13,419 bases of DNA from CAMBDR01 sp046597185. GTDB taxonomy: Bacteria > Pseudomonadota > Gammaproteobacteria > Burkholderiales > Burkholderiaceae_D. The position numbers and the translations under genes are program-made. Shown here one piece after another: positions 6,108 to 13,191 of this stretch (positions are counted from its first letter, which is position 1; every line of letters starts with the position of its first letter). The stretch is taken from positions 1 through 13,419 of the forward strand of contig JBKJLF010000395.1 in the NCBI GenBank assembly GCA_046597185.1, given 5' to 3'. The notes below the pieces were generated by a model. It did not search any database. It saw only the letters and a list, made by a program, of their open reading frames with translations, and was not told the DNA's origin.

Positions 6108-6130
6108 TGGAATAGTGAAACCATTTTTTT
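6106..6130 (+). terminator. Weak candidate terminator after the immunity array
   Basis: AATGG (6106-6110) can pair with CCATT (6121-6125) around a 10-nt loop, followed by a T-run to 6130. The stem is short and AT-rich. It is supported mainly by its position at the end of the plus-strand array and before a convergent gene. The remaining gap to 6250 shows no gene. Confidence 0.3.
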
Positions 6131-6250
6131 GCATGCCGTGCTTTTTGGCGTGGTTGGCGTGCGGTTTATCTTCGTAAAAGCAACCCAACAGTTAGCGCGA
6201 TGGGTGACGTTTGGAATTTATGGCGTATCGCTCCCATTCATTGCCATGAA

Positions 6251-6279
6251 TTTTAAAAATAGGGAGGCAGGCCCTGCCT
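6251..6279 (-). terminator. Candidate terminator of the TIR-MoxR-FGE operon
   Basis: On the minus strand a 6-bp stem AGGCAG/CTGCCT with a GGC loop (plus 6265-6279) is followed by CCCTATTTTT, 11 nt past the last gene's stop. The U-run starts a few bases after the stem, so efficiency is uncertain. The same hairpin core follows the paralogous gene at 121-133. Confidence 0.45.
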
Positions 6280-6316
6280 ACTAGCTGGACTAGAACCTCA
6301 AAGCAAGCCGAAAGCC
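6266..6316 (-). repeat. 51-bp 3' flank shared with the 133-984 gene (copy 2)
   Basis: Matches 121-171 with five mismatches. Here the stop codon (6290-6292) comes earlier, so 24 bp of the conserved stretch are non-coding, yet as conserved as the coding part. Confidence 0.75.
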
Positions 6317-9127
6317 CGCGAAGTTGTCCCGCCAGTCTGGCCGGAAGTAGGGCCGGTAGGCCGACCGCGTGAACCGCGCGCCAAACGCCCAGCCACCGCC
6401 ACGCAACACCTTTAGAGTATCTTTGCCGCCGCGTACACCATGTAAGGCAGCACCTAGATTGGGATCTTTTATCGCTTCTGCAGTATAAGTTCGATGCGCA
6501 TCAGCGCACCATTCCCATACATTGCCATGCATTTGATACAAACCAAAGTAATTGCACGGCAATTTTTTTACTACGACCGTGCTGCGACGAAATCCGCCTT
6601 TTTCGCCCTTGCCATACGGAAAATTGCCATCGTAATTGACTTGTACAGTGCTAATCGTTTCGCCAAAGCTAAACGGCGTGCTGCTGCCTGCCCGACACGC
6701 ATATTCCCATTCTGCTTCGGTTGGTAGCGTAACTTGGCAGCCCGGCAATAAATCGGTCAATTTTTTTAAAAATGGTTGAATCATGAGCCAACTGACGTTT
6801 TCCACCGGGTGATCTGGTCCGCCTTGTTTGCCTTGAAAATTGCTTGGATTATTCCCCATTACCGCCTGCCATAATGCTTGGGTGCAGGCGGTATCGGCCA
6901 GCCAAAAACCTTGGCTAATGGTAACGCGATGCTGCGGGCCTTCATCGCTTTCCCGCTCGGCCTCGTTAGCGGGGGAACCCATCATAAACTGCCCCGCTGC
7001 AATGTAACGAAAACGCACGATGATTGGTTTGGCGCTGCCATTTTGCGCCTGATTAGCATTGATTGCCACATCAGCAAATACGCCATATTGGTCATGGCCG
7101 CTATCCACCGTCTCAGGTGGCAACGCAATATTACCCACATCTAGCGCCAAGGCATGGGTTTGCACCCGCCACCCAGCGCCAGGCAAGGCCGCGCCCAACA
7201 GCACCGCTTGTTGCGGATAACCAAAACTGCGTTGGCGTGATGGGTGCGGCGTGCTGCTGCTGTGGTTGGCTTCCACCAACAAGGACGTTACGCTAAACGG
7301 CATGCCCATGGGCCAAGCGATGGGTTGGGTAGGCTGAGTGGGCATTGGTGGCGTGCTGGCGGCGTGGCTTGCTAGTACGCTGCTCAGTACAAGCTGCTGC
7401 CCGTGTTGCTGCAATTGGTAGGTGACGGGCGCGGCATCGGCTTGCAGGCTTTCGCGCCACAAGGCCAATTTTTCTGGCGGCAGCGCGCCCGGATCTGGCG
7501 GCAGATGCCCTTGCCGTTCCGCCGCTTGATGCGCAATGCCCCATAAAGGCCCGAAGGCGTCGGGAAAGCGTTCAAGCAAACGCGCATCACCCCCTTGCGC
7601 CGCTTGGGTTTGTTGGGCAAAGGCGATCAGGCCGGGCGCAGCGCCACCCTTGGCGTTATGCCCCAGCGGTACGGATTGCAGCCAGATAGCGGCATCGGCA
7701 ATCTGTTGCCGATAGGGCGCGGCGGTGGCGGCGTCTACATAGCTGGCCCACACCAAGTAGTCTTGCACTTCAATGGCCCGCCCGCGCACGGCGTGGATGG
7801 CGAGCACGGCGCGTAACACGGCTTGCTGCAAGGGCGGGTTGTTTAGTGCGGCAAATTTGATGCGGTAGTCCAGCGCGGCGGCGGCTTTCCATATCGCCAC
7901 ATCGTAGCCAGCATCCAGCGCCGGGCGATACGACCACAATTGGGCTTCTAGCCCCGGTTCTGCGGCTAGCAGCGGGTCTAGCCGCCGCACGGCGCGCACT
8001 AGTTCTGGTTCTATGCGGCGGGCGCAGGCTAGTAAGGTTAGCAGGCGTTCTAGCGCGGCACTGGGTGGGGCGGTGGTTTGGTCTGCGGTTTGTGTGACGA
8101 TTTTGCCAGTTTGCTGCGTTCGCCCTTGCCCTCTTATTTGCCTAATTGTTTGCCTATTTGTTTGCCCACTGGTTTGCCCCAGCGGTAACCATGCCACTGG
8201 TGCTGGCCAGTCTTGCGGCAACAACTGCGCGCTGCACGGCGGGCAAGTCAACACCTTGGCCCCGGCGCGGCCCCACAGCCGTATCGCCTGCACCCAGCGC
8301 GCCAAGGCGGCAGGCGCTGCGCCGCCCCAGCGCAGGCTGTCCATGTCGGTAAGCAGCAGCACGATGTGGTCGGCGGGTTGTGGCGCAAGTGGCGGCACGG
8401 CAATGGTTTGCCCGTGTGACCACGCCGCCGATGCTTGCCATGGGTCACCCTGCACGGTGCGGGTGCTAAGATTGCCCACACCCAACCACTGCCCCAAGGC
8501 CGCGACGATTTGATTTTGATCGTCCCAATACGGGCGCAGGTGCAGGCTGCGGTCTACGATCACGCTCACATGCGCGGGCGCTTGCGGCCACACGCGCATC
8601 GGCCAGCGCGTGGGCGTTTGCACGCGCGCCAGCAGGTGTACGGCGCGCGCGCTGTCGAGCACGCGCCCGGCCTCGTGCGTGGGTAGCGCGGCTTGCGCGC
8701 GGCGCGCTAGCGCAGGCATAGGCAGCAGCGCTTGCGGATGCAGGCGCGCGCCCACCCCCGCGCTAGGCGCGTAGTCGTGCGCTGCTAGGGGCGCTAGCGC
8801 TGGGCGCGTGTCGGCCTGTGCCTGCGCAATGGCGTGGACGTGCGTGATGCCAAACAGCGGCGCTTGCAAGGGCGTGCGTTTGCTTGGCTGCTGGCGCGTT
8901 AGCGCTGGCGCATCTGGGGCCGCCGTGGTGCTTGCGGTGTTGCCATTGCGCAGGGCGGCAGCGGCGGCCAGCAAGGCGAGCTGATCTTGGTCTTGGTCTG
9001 GCTCGGGCGGCTGCTCAAAAAAGTGCAGCGCCTTTGCCAAGCGCAATTGGCGCTGAACATCGGCATCGGCCAGGTCAAGCGCGCGCAGCAAGTCAGCGCG
9101 CCCTACCGCGCTGGTACGGCGTGTCAT
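6290..9127 (-). CDS. vWA-like / helical / SUMF1-FGE-like fusion, third gene of a TIR-MoxR operon
   Basis: 945 residues. Residues 1-170 are an Ala/Gln-rich N-terminus. About 178-315 is an alpha/beta region like a von Willebrand A domain: HVSVIVDRSLH (186-196) occupies the place of the MIDAS DxSxS motif but lacks its second Ser, and HIVLLLTDMDS (254-264) resembles the later Asp strand. About 318-352 is a QT-rich repeat linker. About 355-560 is helical and unrecognised. The 680-945 region is a SUMF1/FGE-like domain (GQFMMGSPANE, GFWLADTACTQALWQAVMG, LPTEAEWEYACRAG, MHGNVWEWCAD, KVLRGGGW, GFRLALRF). Both FGE catalytic cysteines are absent (AFGARF), so a binding role is likelier than catalysis. 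The ATG overlaps the MoxR stop by ATGA. MoxR ATPases often work with vWA partners, here probably as one complex. The vWA call is moderate; the FGE call is firm. Confidence 0.75.
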   Translation of the reverse strand: MTRRTSAVGRADLLRALDLADADVQRQLRLAKALHFFEQPPEPDQDQDQLALLAAAAALRNGNTASTTAAPDAPALTRQQPSKRTPLQAPLFGITHVHAIAQAQADTRPALAPLAAHDYAPSAGVGARLHPQALLPMPALARRAQAALPTHEAGRVLDSARAVHLLARVQTPTRWPMRVWPQAPAHVSVIVDRSLHLRPYWDDQNQIVAALGQWLGVGNLSTRTVQGDPWQASAAWSHGQTIAVPPLAPQPADHIVLLLTDMDSLRWGGAAPAALARWVQAIRLWGRAGAKVLTCPPCSAQLLPQDWPAPVAWLPLGQTSGQTNRQTIRQIRGQGRTQQTGKIVTQTADQTTAPPSAALERLLTLLACARRIEPELVRAVRRLDPLLAAEPGLEAQLWSYRPALDAGYDVAIWKAAAALDYRIKFAALNNPPLQQAVLRAVLAIHAVRGRAIEVQDYLVWASYVDAATAAPYRQQIADAAIWLQSVPLGHNAKGGAAPGLIAFAQQTQAAQGGDARLLERFPDAFGPLWGIAHQAAERQGHLPPDPGALPPEKLALWRESLQADAAPVTYQLQQHGQQLVLSSVLASHAASTPPMPTQPTQPIAWPMGMPFSVTSLLVEANHSSSTPHPSRQRSFGYPQQAVLLGAALPGAGWRVQTHALALDVGNIALPPETVDSGHDQYGVFADVAINANQAQNGSAKPIIVRFRYIAAGQFMMGSPANEAERESDEGPQHRVTISQGFWLADTACTQALWQAVMGNNPSNFQGKQGGPDHPVENVSWLMIQPFLKKLTDLLPGCQVTLPTEAEWEYACRAGSSTPFSFGETISTVQVNYDGNFPYGKGEKGGFRRSTVVVKKLPCNYFGLYQMHGNVWEWCADAHRTYTAEAIKDPNLGAALHGVRGGKDTLKVLRGGGWAFGARFTRSAYRPYFRPDWRDNFAGFRLALRF
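8138..8185 (-). repeat. 12-bp tandem repeat in a Q/T-rich linker
   Basis: About four consecutive 12-mers beginning TTGCC (8138, 8150, 8162, 8174), the first two differing at one base, the later ones more. They encode a 4-residue period (GQTS, GQTN, RQTI, RQIR) between the vWA-like and helical regions. Period 12 keeps the frame, so copy number can change without breaking the gene. Confidence 0.7.
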
Positions 9128-10290
9128 GCAGCGCCCCCTTTGTGCTTGGCGCTGGCGCTCGGTTTAGCCCCAACTTTGGCGGCAGAAGCGGCAGAAGCGG
9201 CAGAATCGTCTGGTGAGGCAGCGTCATATGTAGGTTGCGGCGACGCTGGCTGCGTAGGCGGCGCAGTGCGGGAATGCTGTTGCATCAAAGCCGGGTTGCC
9301 ACCTTCTTCGATGCGGTTTTTAAGGTAGGCAAAATCCTTCATCCTCGTCAGCAAGGCGGTTTGTTTGGCGTTGTCGCCGGGGGCGATCTGGTGCAGCGCA
9401 TACAGCAGGTCGAGATATTCGGCCAAACCGGGCGGGGTGACTTGCGCCGTTTGGGCGTTTTGCCTATCTTCCACCAATTGGGTTGCTGCCAGCGCCAGCA
9501 AGTCGCGGGCGATGATGGCAGGTTGGTAAGTTTCCGCATCCGCATCACCCTCCACCACCGGATGGCTGCGACCGGGGCCAAAGTGGGCTTGGCCGTGTTG
9601 CAACAGAAAGTCATGGTAACCGTCCTGTGGCACGCTGTGGGTCAACACCATGCAGCGGCGTAAAAAGGCAGCGGGTAGTTCGCGCTCTTCGTTGGTGGTG
9701 ATGATCACCAGCGGCCATTGCGCGCCCTTGGTGGCTTGCACCGCCAGGTTAAGGCCGGGGATATTGAAGCAGCGTGTACCCAACACTTCCAACAGCCCGT
9801 TCGGCACGTCGCTCGGGGCTTTGTCGATTTCGTCGATCAAAACCACATGGCCGGGCGGTGCTGGCTTGTCCTTGGCGTGATCGCCATAGCCACAGGCAGA
9901 ATCCCAGTCTAGCGCCTGCCACAAGGCTTGCGGTTGCCAGTAAGCGCGCTCGTTTTCAGTCAACTTTTGCGCCTGCGCATCGGCCAGCCGACGTACTGCA
10001 TCAAAGTGGTACAGCAAGTCGTGCGCTTCGGTGCGGGCGTGCAGCGTGTTGCTGTGCAAAACCCAGCCCAAGGCCACCGCCGTCGCCCGCGCCAGTTGCG
10101 ATTTGCCGGTACCCGGTTCGCCGCGCACCAGCAAGGGCCGTTGCGAGGCCAAGGCTAGCGTCACGGCGTCTACTTCGCATGGCTGCCATAGGTGCCAAGA
10201 GGGCAGTTGGCCGCCGATGGTGGGCAGATAGCGGGGGTGGCCGTCGGCCAGGTTTTCTAGCTTGGCCAGGTGGCTGGAAAGGTGCGTCAT
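9124..10290 (-). CDS. MoxR-family AAA+ ATPase
   Basis: 388 residues from the ATG at 10290. A longer in-frame start at 10350 is possible but less likely, because 10290 overlaps the upstream stop by ATGA. Walker A GEPGTGKS (57-64), Walker B VVLIDEID (149-156), sensor 1 TTNEER (198-203) and a following FLRRC arginine motif are all intact, so it should hydrolyse ATP. PSDVPNGLLEVLG and FNIPGLNL between them fit MoxR-like ATPases. The last 60 or so residues are Ala/Ser/Pro-rich, low-complexity and probably disordered. It is the middle gene of the three-gene operon. MoxR proteins remodel client proteins together with vWA partners, and here the client may be the TIR protein or the fusion encoded downstream. 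Cytoplasmic. Confidence 0.85.
   Translation of the reverse strand: MTHLSSHLAKLENLADGHPRYLPTIGGQLPSWHLWQPCEVDAVTLALASQRPLLVRGEPGTGKSQLARATAVALGWVLHSNTLHARTEAHDLLYHFDAVRRLADAQAQKLTENERAYWQPQALWQALDWDSACGYGDHAKDKPAPPGHVVLIDEIDKAPSDVPNGLLEVLGTRCFNIPGLNLAVQATKGAQWPLVIITTNEERELPAAFLRRCMVLTHSVPQDGYHDFLLQHGQAHFGPGRSHPVVEGDADAETYQPAIIARDLLALAATQLVEDRQNAQTAQVTPPGLAEYLDLLYALHQIAPGDNAKQTALLTRMKDFAYLKNRIEEGGNPALMQQHSRTAPPTQPASPQPTYDAASPDDSAASAASAAKVGAKPSASAKHKGGAA
9181..9207 (-). repeat. 9-bp tandem repeat in the ATPase tail
   Basis: Three consecutive 9-mers (GGCAGAAGC twice, then GGCAGAATC) encode an Ala-Ala-Ser repeat in the disordered C-terminus. In frame and probably variable in number. Confidence 0.7.
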
Positions 10291-10748
10291 GATGCGTCCC
10301 CGGCTTGGTTGAGTAGTGCGGCGATAGTCGGCCAAGCGCCGATGGCCCACGCCTTAACTTTATCCCAGCGGCTAAGCAATTGGGTCGCGGTTTGCTCCGC
10401 TGCTGCCAAGCCGTCGTCGATTTTGGCTAAGGTCTGGTCTACTTCGTCCAACACATCCTTGACCTTTTTCGCGGCATCCGGCCCGCGATCCGCTTGCGCG
10501 GCGAAATCTTTCAAATCGGCCACGCTCGCTTCCACCAAGGCTTGGTGCTTGGGTTTGAGTACGGCGTTCGCGGCCATTTCGGTCATGAAGGCATTGAGCA
10601 GGGTGGTAAAGGCTGCCGTGTCGGCGCTTTGGTTGATGATGTCACGGCCAGCCGCTTGCGCACCCGGCGCGGTGGCTTGCGCGGCGGTATTGTGGTCGCC
10701 AACGCTATTGACTTCTTTGTAAAAATTATTGATGGTGGTTGCTGCCAT
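10287..10748 (-). CDS. Candidate separately translated C-terminal subunit of the TIR gene
   Basis: Codon 483 of the TIR gene is ATG, preceded by AAAGGAG and a 5-nt spacer. That is a stronger ribosome site than those of most starts in this window. Translation from here gives 153 residues beginning MAATTINNFYKEVNSVGD. It comprises the Asn/Gly-rich strand-like stretch, about 80 residues of amphipathic helix (VADLKDFAAQADRG through LDEVDQTLAKIDDG) and a hydrophobic end (AWAIGAWPTIAALL). The break coincides with the end of a basic disordered linker, so the piece could fold alone. Internal small-subunit starts are known in some CRISPR effector genes. Here it is a prediction. An ancestral two-gene arrangement that became fused is the alternative. 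Confidence 0.5.
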   Translation of the reverse strand: MAATTINNFYKEVNSVGDHNTAAQATAPGAQAAGRDIINQSADTAAFTTLLNAFMTEMAANAVLKPKHQALVEASVADLKDFAAQADRGPDAAKKVKDVLDEVDQTLAKIDDGLAAAEQTATQLLSRWDKVKAWAIGAWPTIAALLNQAGDAS

Positions 10749-12194
10749 GGGGTCTCCTTTGGCTGATTTGCCTAATTTGCGTGATTTGGGCGGCTTTGTT
10801 GGTTCGAGTGTTAGTAACGGTGTCGATGGTAAGGGTAGTTGGACTTTTTTCGGTTGGTGATGGAGTTTTTGGTTTAATTGGGTAATGATGTGGGTCAAAT
10901 CATAAATGAACTGCCGTAGCGCTGCGCTGCATTGCTGCTGGTCGCCAAAAATCACGACGTGCAAACCATAGGCGGCATACACCGCTTGGCAAAAATCATC
11001 GGTATGCATGGCGCTATATTCAGGGCGATTATGCACCGCAAAAACGGGGTCGCTCCCACCCAAGGATTTTTTTCTTCTCGTCTGGTTAGCAGCGGCAAAT
11101 GCTTGGCTGGGGGGCTTGTTTTTGACCGCTTCTATGCCCAGCGTTACGGCAGCCAGCGCATCGGTTGCAGGTCTAATCATGTCCGCTGGGTCTAATGACT
11201 CTAAGGGGGCCAGCGGTTGGATAAATGCAGTCGGAAATACGGGGTTTTTGTCATCAATGTTAGCGGGGATTTGACCAGACAGCTTACATACGAAGACCGC
11301 CAACAGATACGCTGCCCATGGCTGCGCCAACTCTAGCCGAATTGCGTTACCCAGTATGGGCCGAACTAACGGCACACCGCGCGACGCGTGGTTAATCCAG
11401 CAATCGATAGCTGCACCGCTCAAAGCCAGCAATGTCAGCCTGACTGGTTCGCCCCAAACAGTAACGCCACGACCATTTTGTTCATCCGCTTCAATAACTT
11501 CTAGAAAGAAATTAATAAAATCGAAGCCAGCGCGGGTTTCGTTGGTGCAAAAATCAAAAAAGGCTTGCGCGCTTTCCGGCCAAGGCGTCCATTCATGCTC
11601 TGCTGTAATTGTTTGAAATAAGTTCACTAACCCCGCTGCTTTCAGGTTGTTCCAGCCTGCTTGATTGTTTTCAAACAGCTTATCCCAAAAAGCTTGGCAT
11701 GCGGCTGAGTATTGTGACGACGCAGGCGGCGATGCGGGCCGTGGCGCGGGTGCCATCGCTTGCGCGGGCGATGCTAGTACGGGTGTTGCACTAATCAGCA
11801 GCGCAGCGCGCAATTGCTGATAGTCTGCTGCGGTTGGGGCGACCCAATTAATAGCCTTAAACGGTTTCAGCATGTCGGTGCAGGGTGCGTCATCCAAGCG
11901 CAGAGTGACAAAGCGCCGTGCTTTATTGATCGGGTCGTTAAAAAGACGCGTCCATGTTTCCGCAGTCACCCAATCTGAACCAAAACCATTTACCGACATA
12001 CATAGGGCTAAAATTCGCGACTGTTTTAAGCCCTGTTCAATTGCCGTCGGAATATGCTCGCCACCTGTTATCACCCAATCATCAAGCCAAACCCGCAAAC
12101 CGTCCTTGTCCAAGCGTTCGGCCAATGCCAGCACAATAAGCTTGTCTTTGGCGCTATGGCTCAAAAACACATCAAATGCATACTCGTCTGCCAT
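10287..12194 (-). CDS. TIR-domain protein with long central and C-terminal regions (effector candidate)
   Basis: 635 residues. The N-terminal TIR domain (about 5-135) shows DVFLSHSAKDK (8-18), the DGLRVWLDDW strand (31-40), GGEHIPTAIEQGL (44-56), and a candidate catalytic glutamate E79 in SDWVTAE, where NAD+-cleaving bacterial TIRs keep theirs. A Pro/Ala linker (138-160) leads to a helical, unrecognised central region (161-450), then a basic linker (467-482). A C-terminal segment follows (483-635): an Asn/Gly-rich strand-like stretch with NSVGDHNT and GRDIINQ, then amphipathic helices and a hydrophobic end. The start has a good Shine-Dalgarno (GAGGA, 12201-12205). It is first in the operon and overlaps the ATPase gene by ATGA. 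Likely role: NAD+-depleting defence effector controlled by the ATPase and vWA/FGE partners (inference). Confidence 0.8.
   Translation of the reverse strand: MADEYAFDVFLSHSAKDKLIVLALAERLDKDGLRVWLDDWVITGGEHIPTAIEQGLKQSRILALCMSVNGFGSDWVTAETWTRLFNDPINKARRFVTLRLDDAPCTDMLKPFKAINWVAPTAADYQQLRAALLISATPVLASPAQAMAPAPRPASPPASSQYSAACQAFWDKLFENNQAGWNNLKAAGLVNLFQTITAEHEWTPWPESAQAFFDFCTNETRAGFDFINFFLEVIEADEQNGRGVTVWGEPVRLTLLALSGAAIDCWINHASRGVPLVRPILGNAIRLELAQPWAAYLLAVFVCKLSGQIPANIDDKNPVFPTAFIQPLAPLESLDPADMIRPATDALAAVTLGIEAVKNKPPSQAFAAANQTRRKKSLGGSDPVFAVHNRPEYSAMHTDDFCQAVYAAYGLHVVIFGDQQQCSAALRQFIYDLTHIITQLNQKLHHQPKKVQLPLPSTPLLTLEPTKPPKSRKLGKSAKGDPMAATTINNFYKEVNSVGDHNTAAQATAPGAQAAGRDIINQSADTAAFTTLLNAFMTEMAANAVLKPKHQALVEASVADLKDFAAQADRGPDAAKKVKDVLDEVDQTLAKIDDGLAAAEQTATQLLSRWDKVKAWAIGAWPTIAALLNQAGDAS
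10754..10760 (-). promoter_or_regulatory. Internal Shine-Dalgarno within the TIR gene
   Basis: Minus-strand AAAGGAG, 5 nt before the in-frame ATG at 10748. In the TIR frame it encodes part of SAKGDP, a linker where codon choice is not tightly constrained. Confidence 0.55.
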
Positions 12195-12551
12195 GAAATT
12201 TCCTCGTTTTCAACCACCAAGCAAATATAACACTTTTGATTGTCAGTTGGAACGTAGAAATGCGTATCTGCAAGATTTGTTCTGAACCGTGGCGGCAATT
12301 CACTTGCCAATGCCAGGGATGAGGTTGGCTGGCTTTTAGCAGTGCGGCGCGTTTTGCGGCTTTGCGATTCGTGAATATGCAGTTGCGTGTTGAACATGCC
12401 ACGCTTTGGATAGCCGCAATGATAAAATTCGTAAAGCAAAAACCACCATCAAAAATATACAGCCTACTGGCACCGACTTTGGCCCAAATGCCAAGGCGTG
12501 CCATTGTTAAGAAATAGGATGCGTCAACCCCGTCAACACGAACTGCAAACC
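12195..12551. other. Divergent intergenic region between the TIR operon and a small secreted-protein gene
   Basis: 357 bp. It carries the TIR gene's ribosome site (12201-12205) and must contain the operon promoter, but no convincing -35/-10 pair stands out on either strand. Short open frames across it lack family features or ribosome sites. No RNA gene or repeat recognised. Confidence 0.4.
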
Positions 12552-12959
12552 ATGAAAATTATTATCCCTAGGTTACTATTTATTGTTGCTGTCTGCATAG
12601 CAATGGGTAACACAATGGCTGCCGACAGTACCGCACCCGTACAAAAGAACCCACAAACATCCTCGCAAAAGAAGGGCAATTCAACGATGAATACCTCAAA
12701 AAAATGCAAAAATACAAATTTACATCGTGCCCAATGTATGATTGAACTGATTCTTGAAGACCTTTCGGCAAATTACGGCAGTATAGGGGGCGGCGGCATT
12801 TCCTCCATCAAGGCTGGCTCTTCCACGTCCTACATTGTGGCCCTGCCACAGGAAGAACGTATTGATGTCTTCACGTATGAATTTGCAATAAAAGGCGACA
12901 TGGTGAGCCTTAAAAGCAAAGTGGCGGCAACTAAAAGCGTTGATCCTGCCCGCAATTAA
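12552..12959 (+). CDS. Small secreted protein, candidate immunity protein
   Basis: 135 residues from the ATG at 12552. A GTG at 12498 would add 18 polar residues before the signal peptide and is less likely. Residues 1-24 are a Sec signal peptide (MKIIIPRLLFIVAVCIAMGN, cleavage near TMAAD), then a Ser/Lys/Thr-rich linker. A compact part follows with two cysteines (KKCKN, RAQC), a helix (MIELILEDLSANYG), a Gly run and two strands (SYIVALPQEER, VFTYEFAIKGDM). I do not recognise the family. It directly precedes a toxin-gene remnant and then another exported protein, the same order as in the 1.9-6.1 kb array. An immunity role is therefore plausible, but it is inferred from context only. Confidence 0.6.
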   Translation: MKIIIPRLLFIVAVCIAMGNTMAADSTAPVQKNPQTSSQKKGNSTMNTSKKCKNTNLHRAQCMIELILEDLSANYGSIGGGGISSIKAGSSTSYIVALPQEERIDVFTYEFAIKGDMVSLKSKVAATKSVDPARN

Positions 12960-12960
12960 A

Positions 12961-13191
12961 AAATACCGGATCAACCCCAATGACCGCCCTGCTAATGTAA
13001 AGGGCAAGCAAGGAATAATCTCATTTATGAAGAATCCCGGTTATGTTATTGACGGCGCCCTGAGCGGTCACATTGACCTCGTGCATCATGAAACGCTATT
13101 CTATTTTTGGGAGCGATTTATTTGCGCGGAAGATTGCTATTGGAATGCTGGCGCATGCAATTTTTGGCCCTTAAGTCAGGGTGAATCATGA
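12961..13191 (+). pseudogene. 3' fragment of a Tae4-like type VI amidase effector
   Basis: About 76 codons are open to a TGA at 13189-13191, without a credible start: the frame begins inside the preceding gene. The translation has the C-terminal layout of Tae4 peptidoglycan amidases: GKQGIISF, then GHIDL (with the family's catalytic His position), then a paired-cysteine loop ICAEDC, and a closing NFWPL where Tae4 has LWxL. The N-terminal half with the catalytic Cys is missing, so the fragment cannot be an active amidase. The stop overlaps the next gene by ATGA. As with the toxin tails at 2581, 4722 and 5417, only the part adjoining the immunity gene has been kept. Family match from memory of conserved positions, not from a search. 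Confidence 0.6.

Noticed and set aside
8013..8513. Long plus-strand open frame (166 codons) opposite the vWA/FGE gene
   Set aside because: Cys/Pro/Arg-rich nonsense with no ribosome site. It arises from the complementary strand of GC-rich coding sequence, whose own product has clear domains.
9774..10292. Plus-strand open frame (172 codons) opposite the ATPase gene
   Set aside because: Arg/Ala/Pro-rich shadow of the MoxR gene, which carries unambiguous Walker motifs on the other strand.
10290..10350. Longer MoxR start at 10350
   Set aside because: It would add 20 residues deep inside the TIR gene. The ATG at 10290 makes the same 4-bp overlap seen at the next junction.
12172..12504. Minus-strand open frame of 110 codons upstream of the TIR gene
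   Set aside because: No ribosome site or recognisable motifs, and it overlaps the TIR start. Treated as chance.
12498..12551. GTG start for the small secreted protein
   Set aside because: It would put 18 polar residues ahead of a normal signal peptide. ATG 12552 gives a standard N-terminus.
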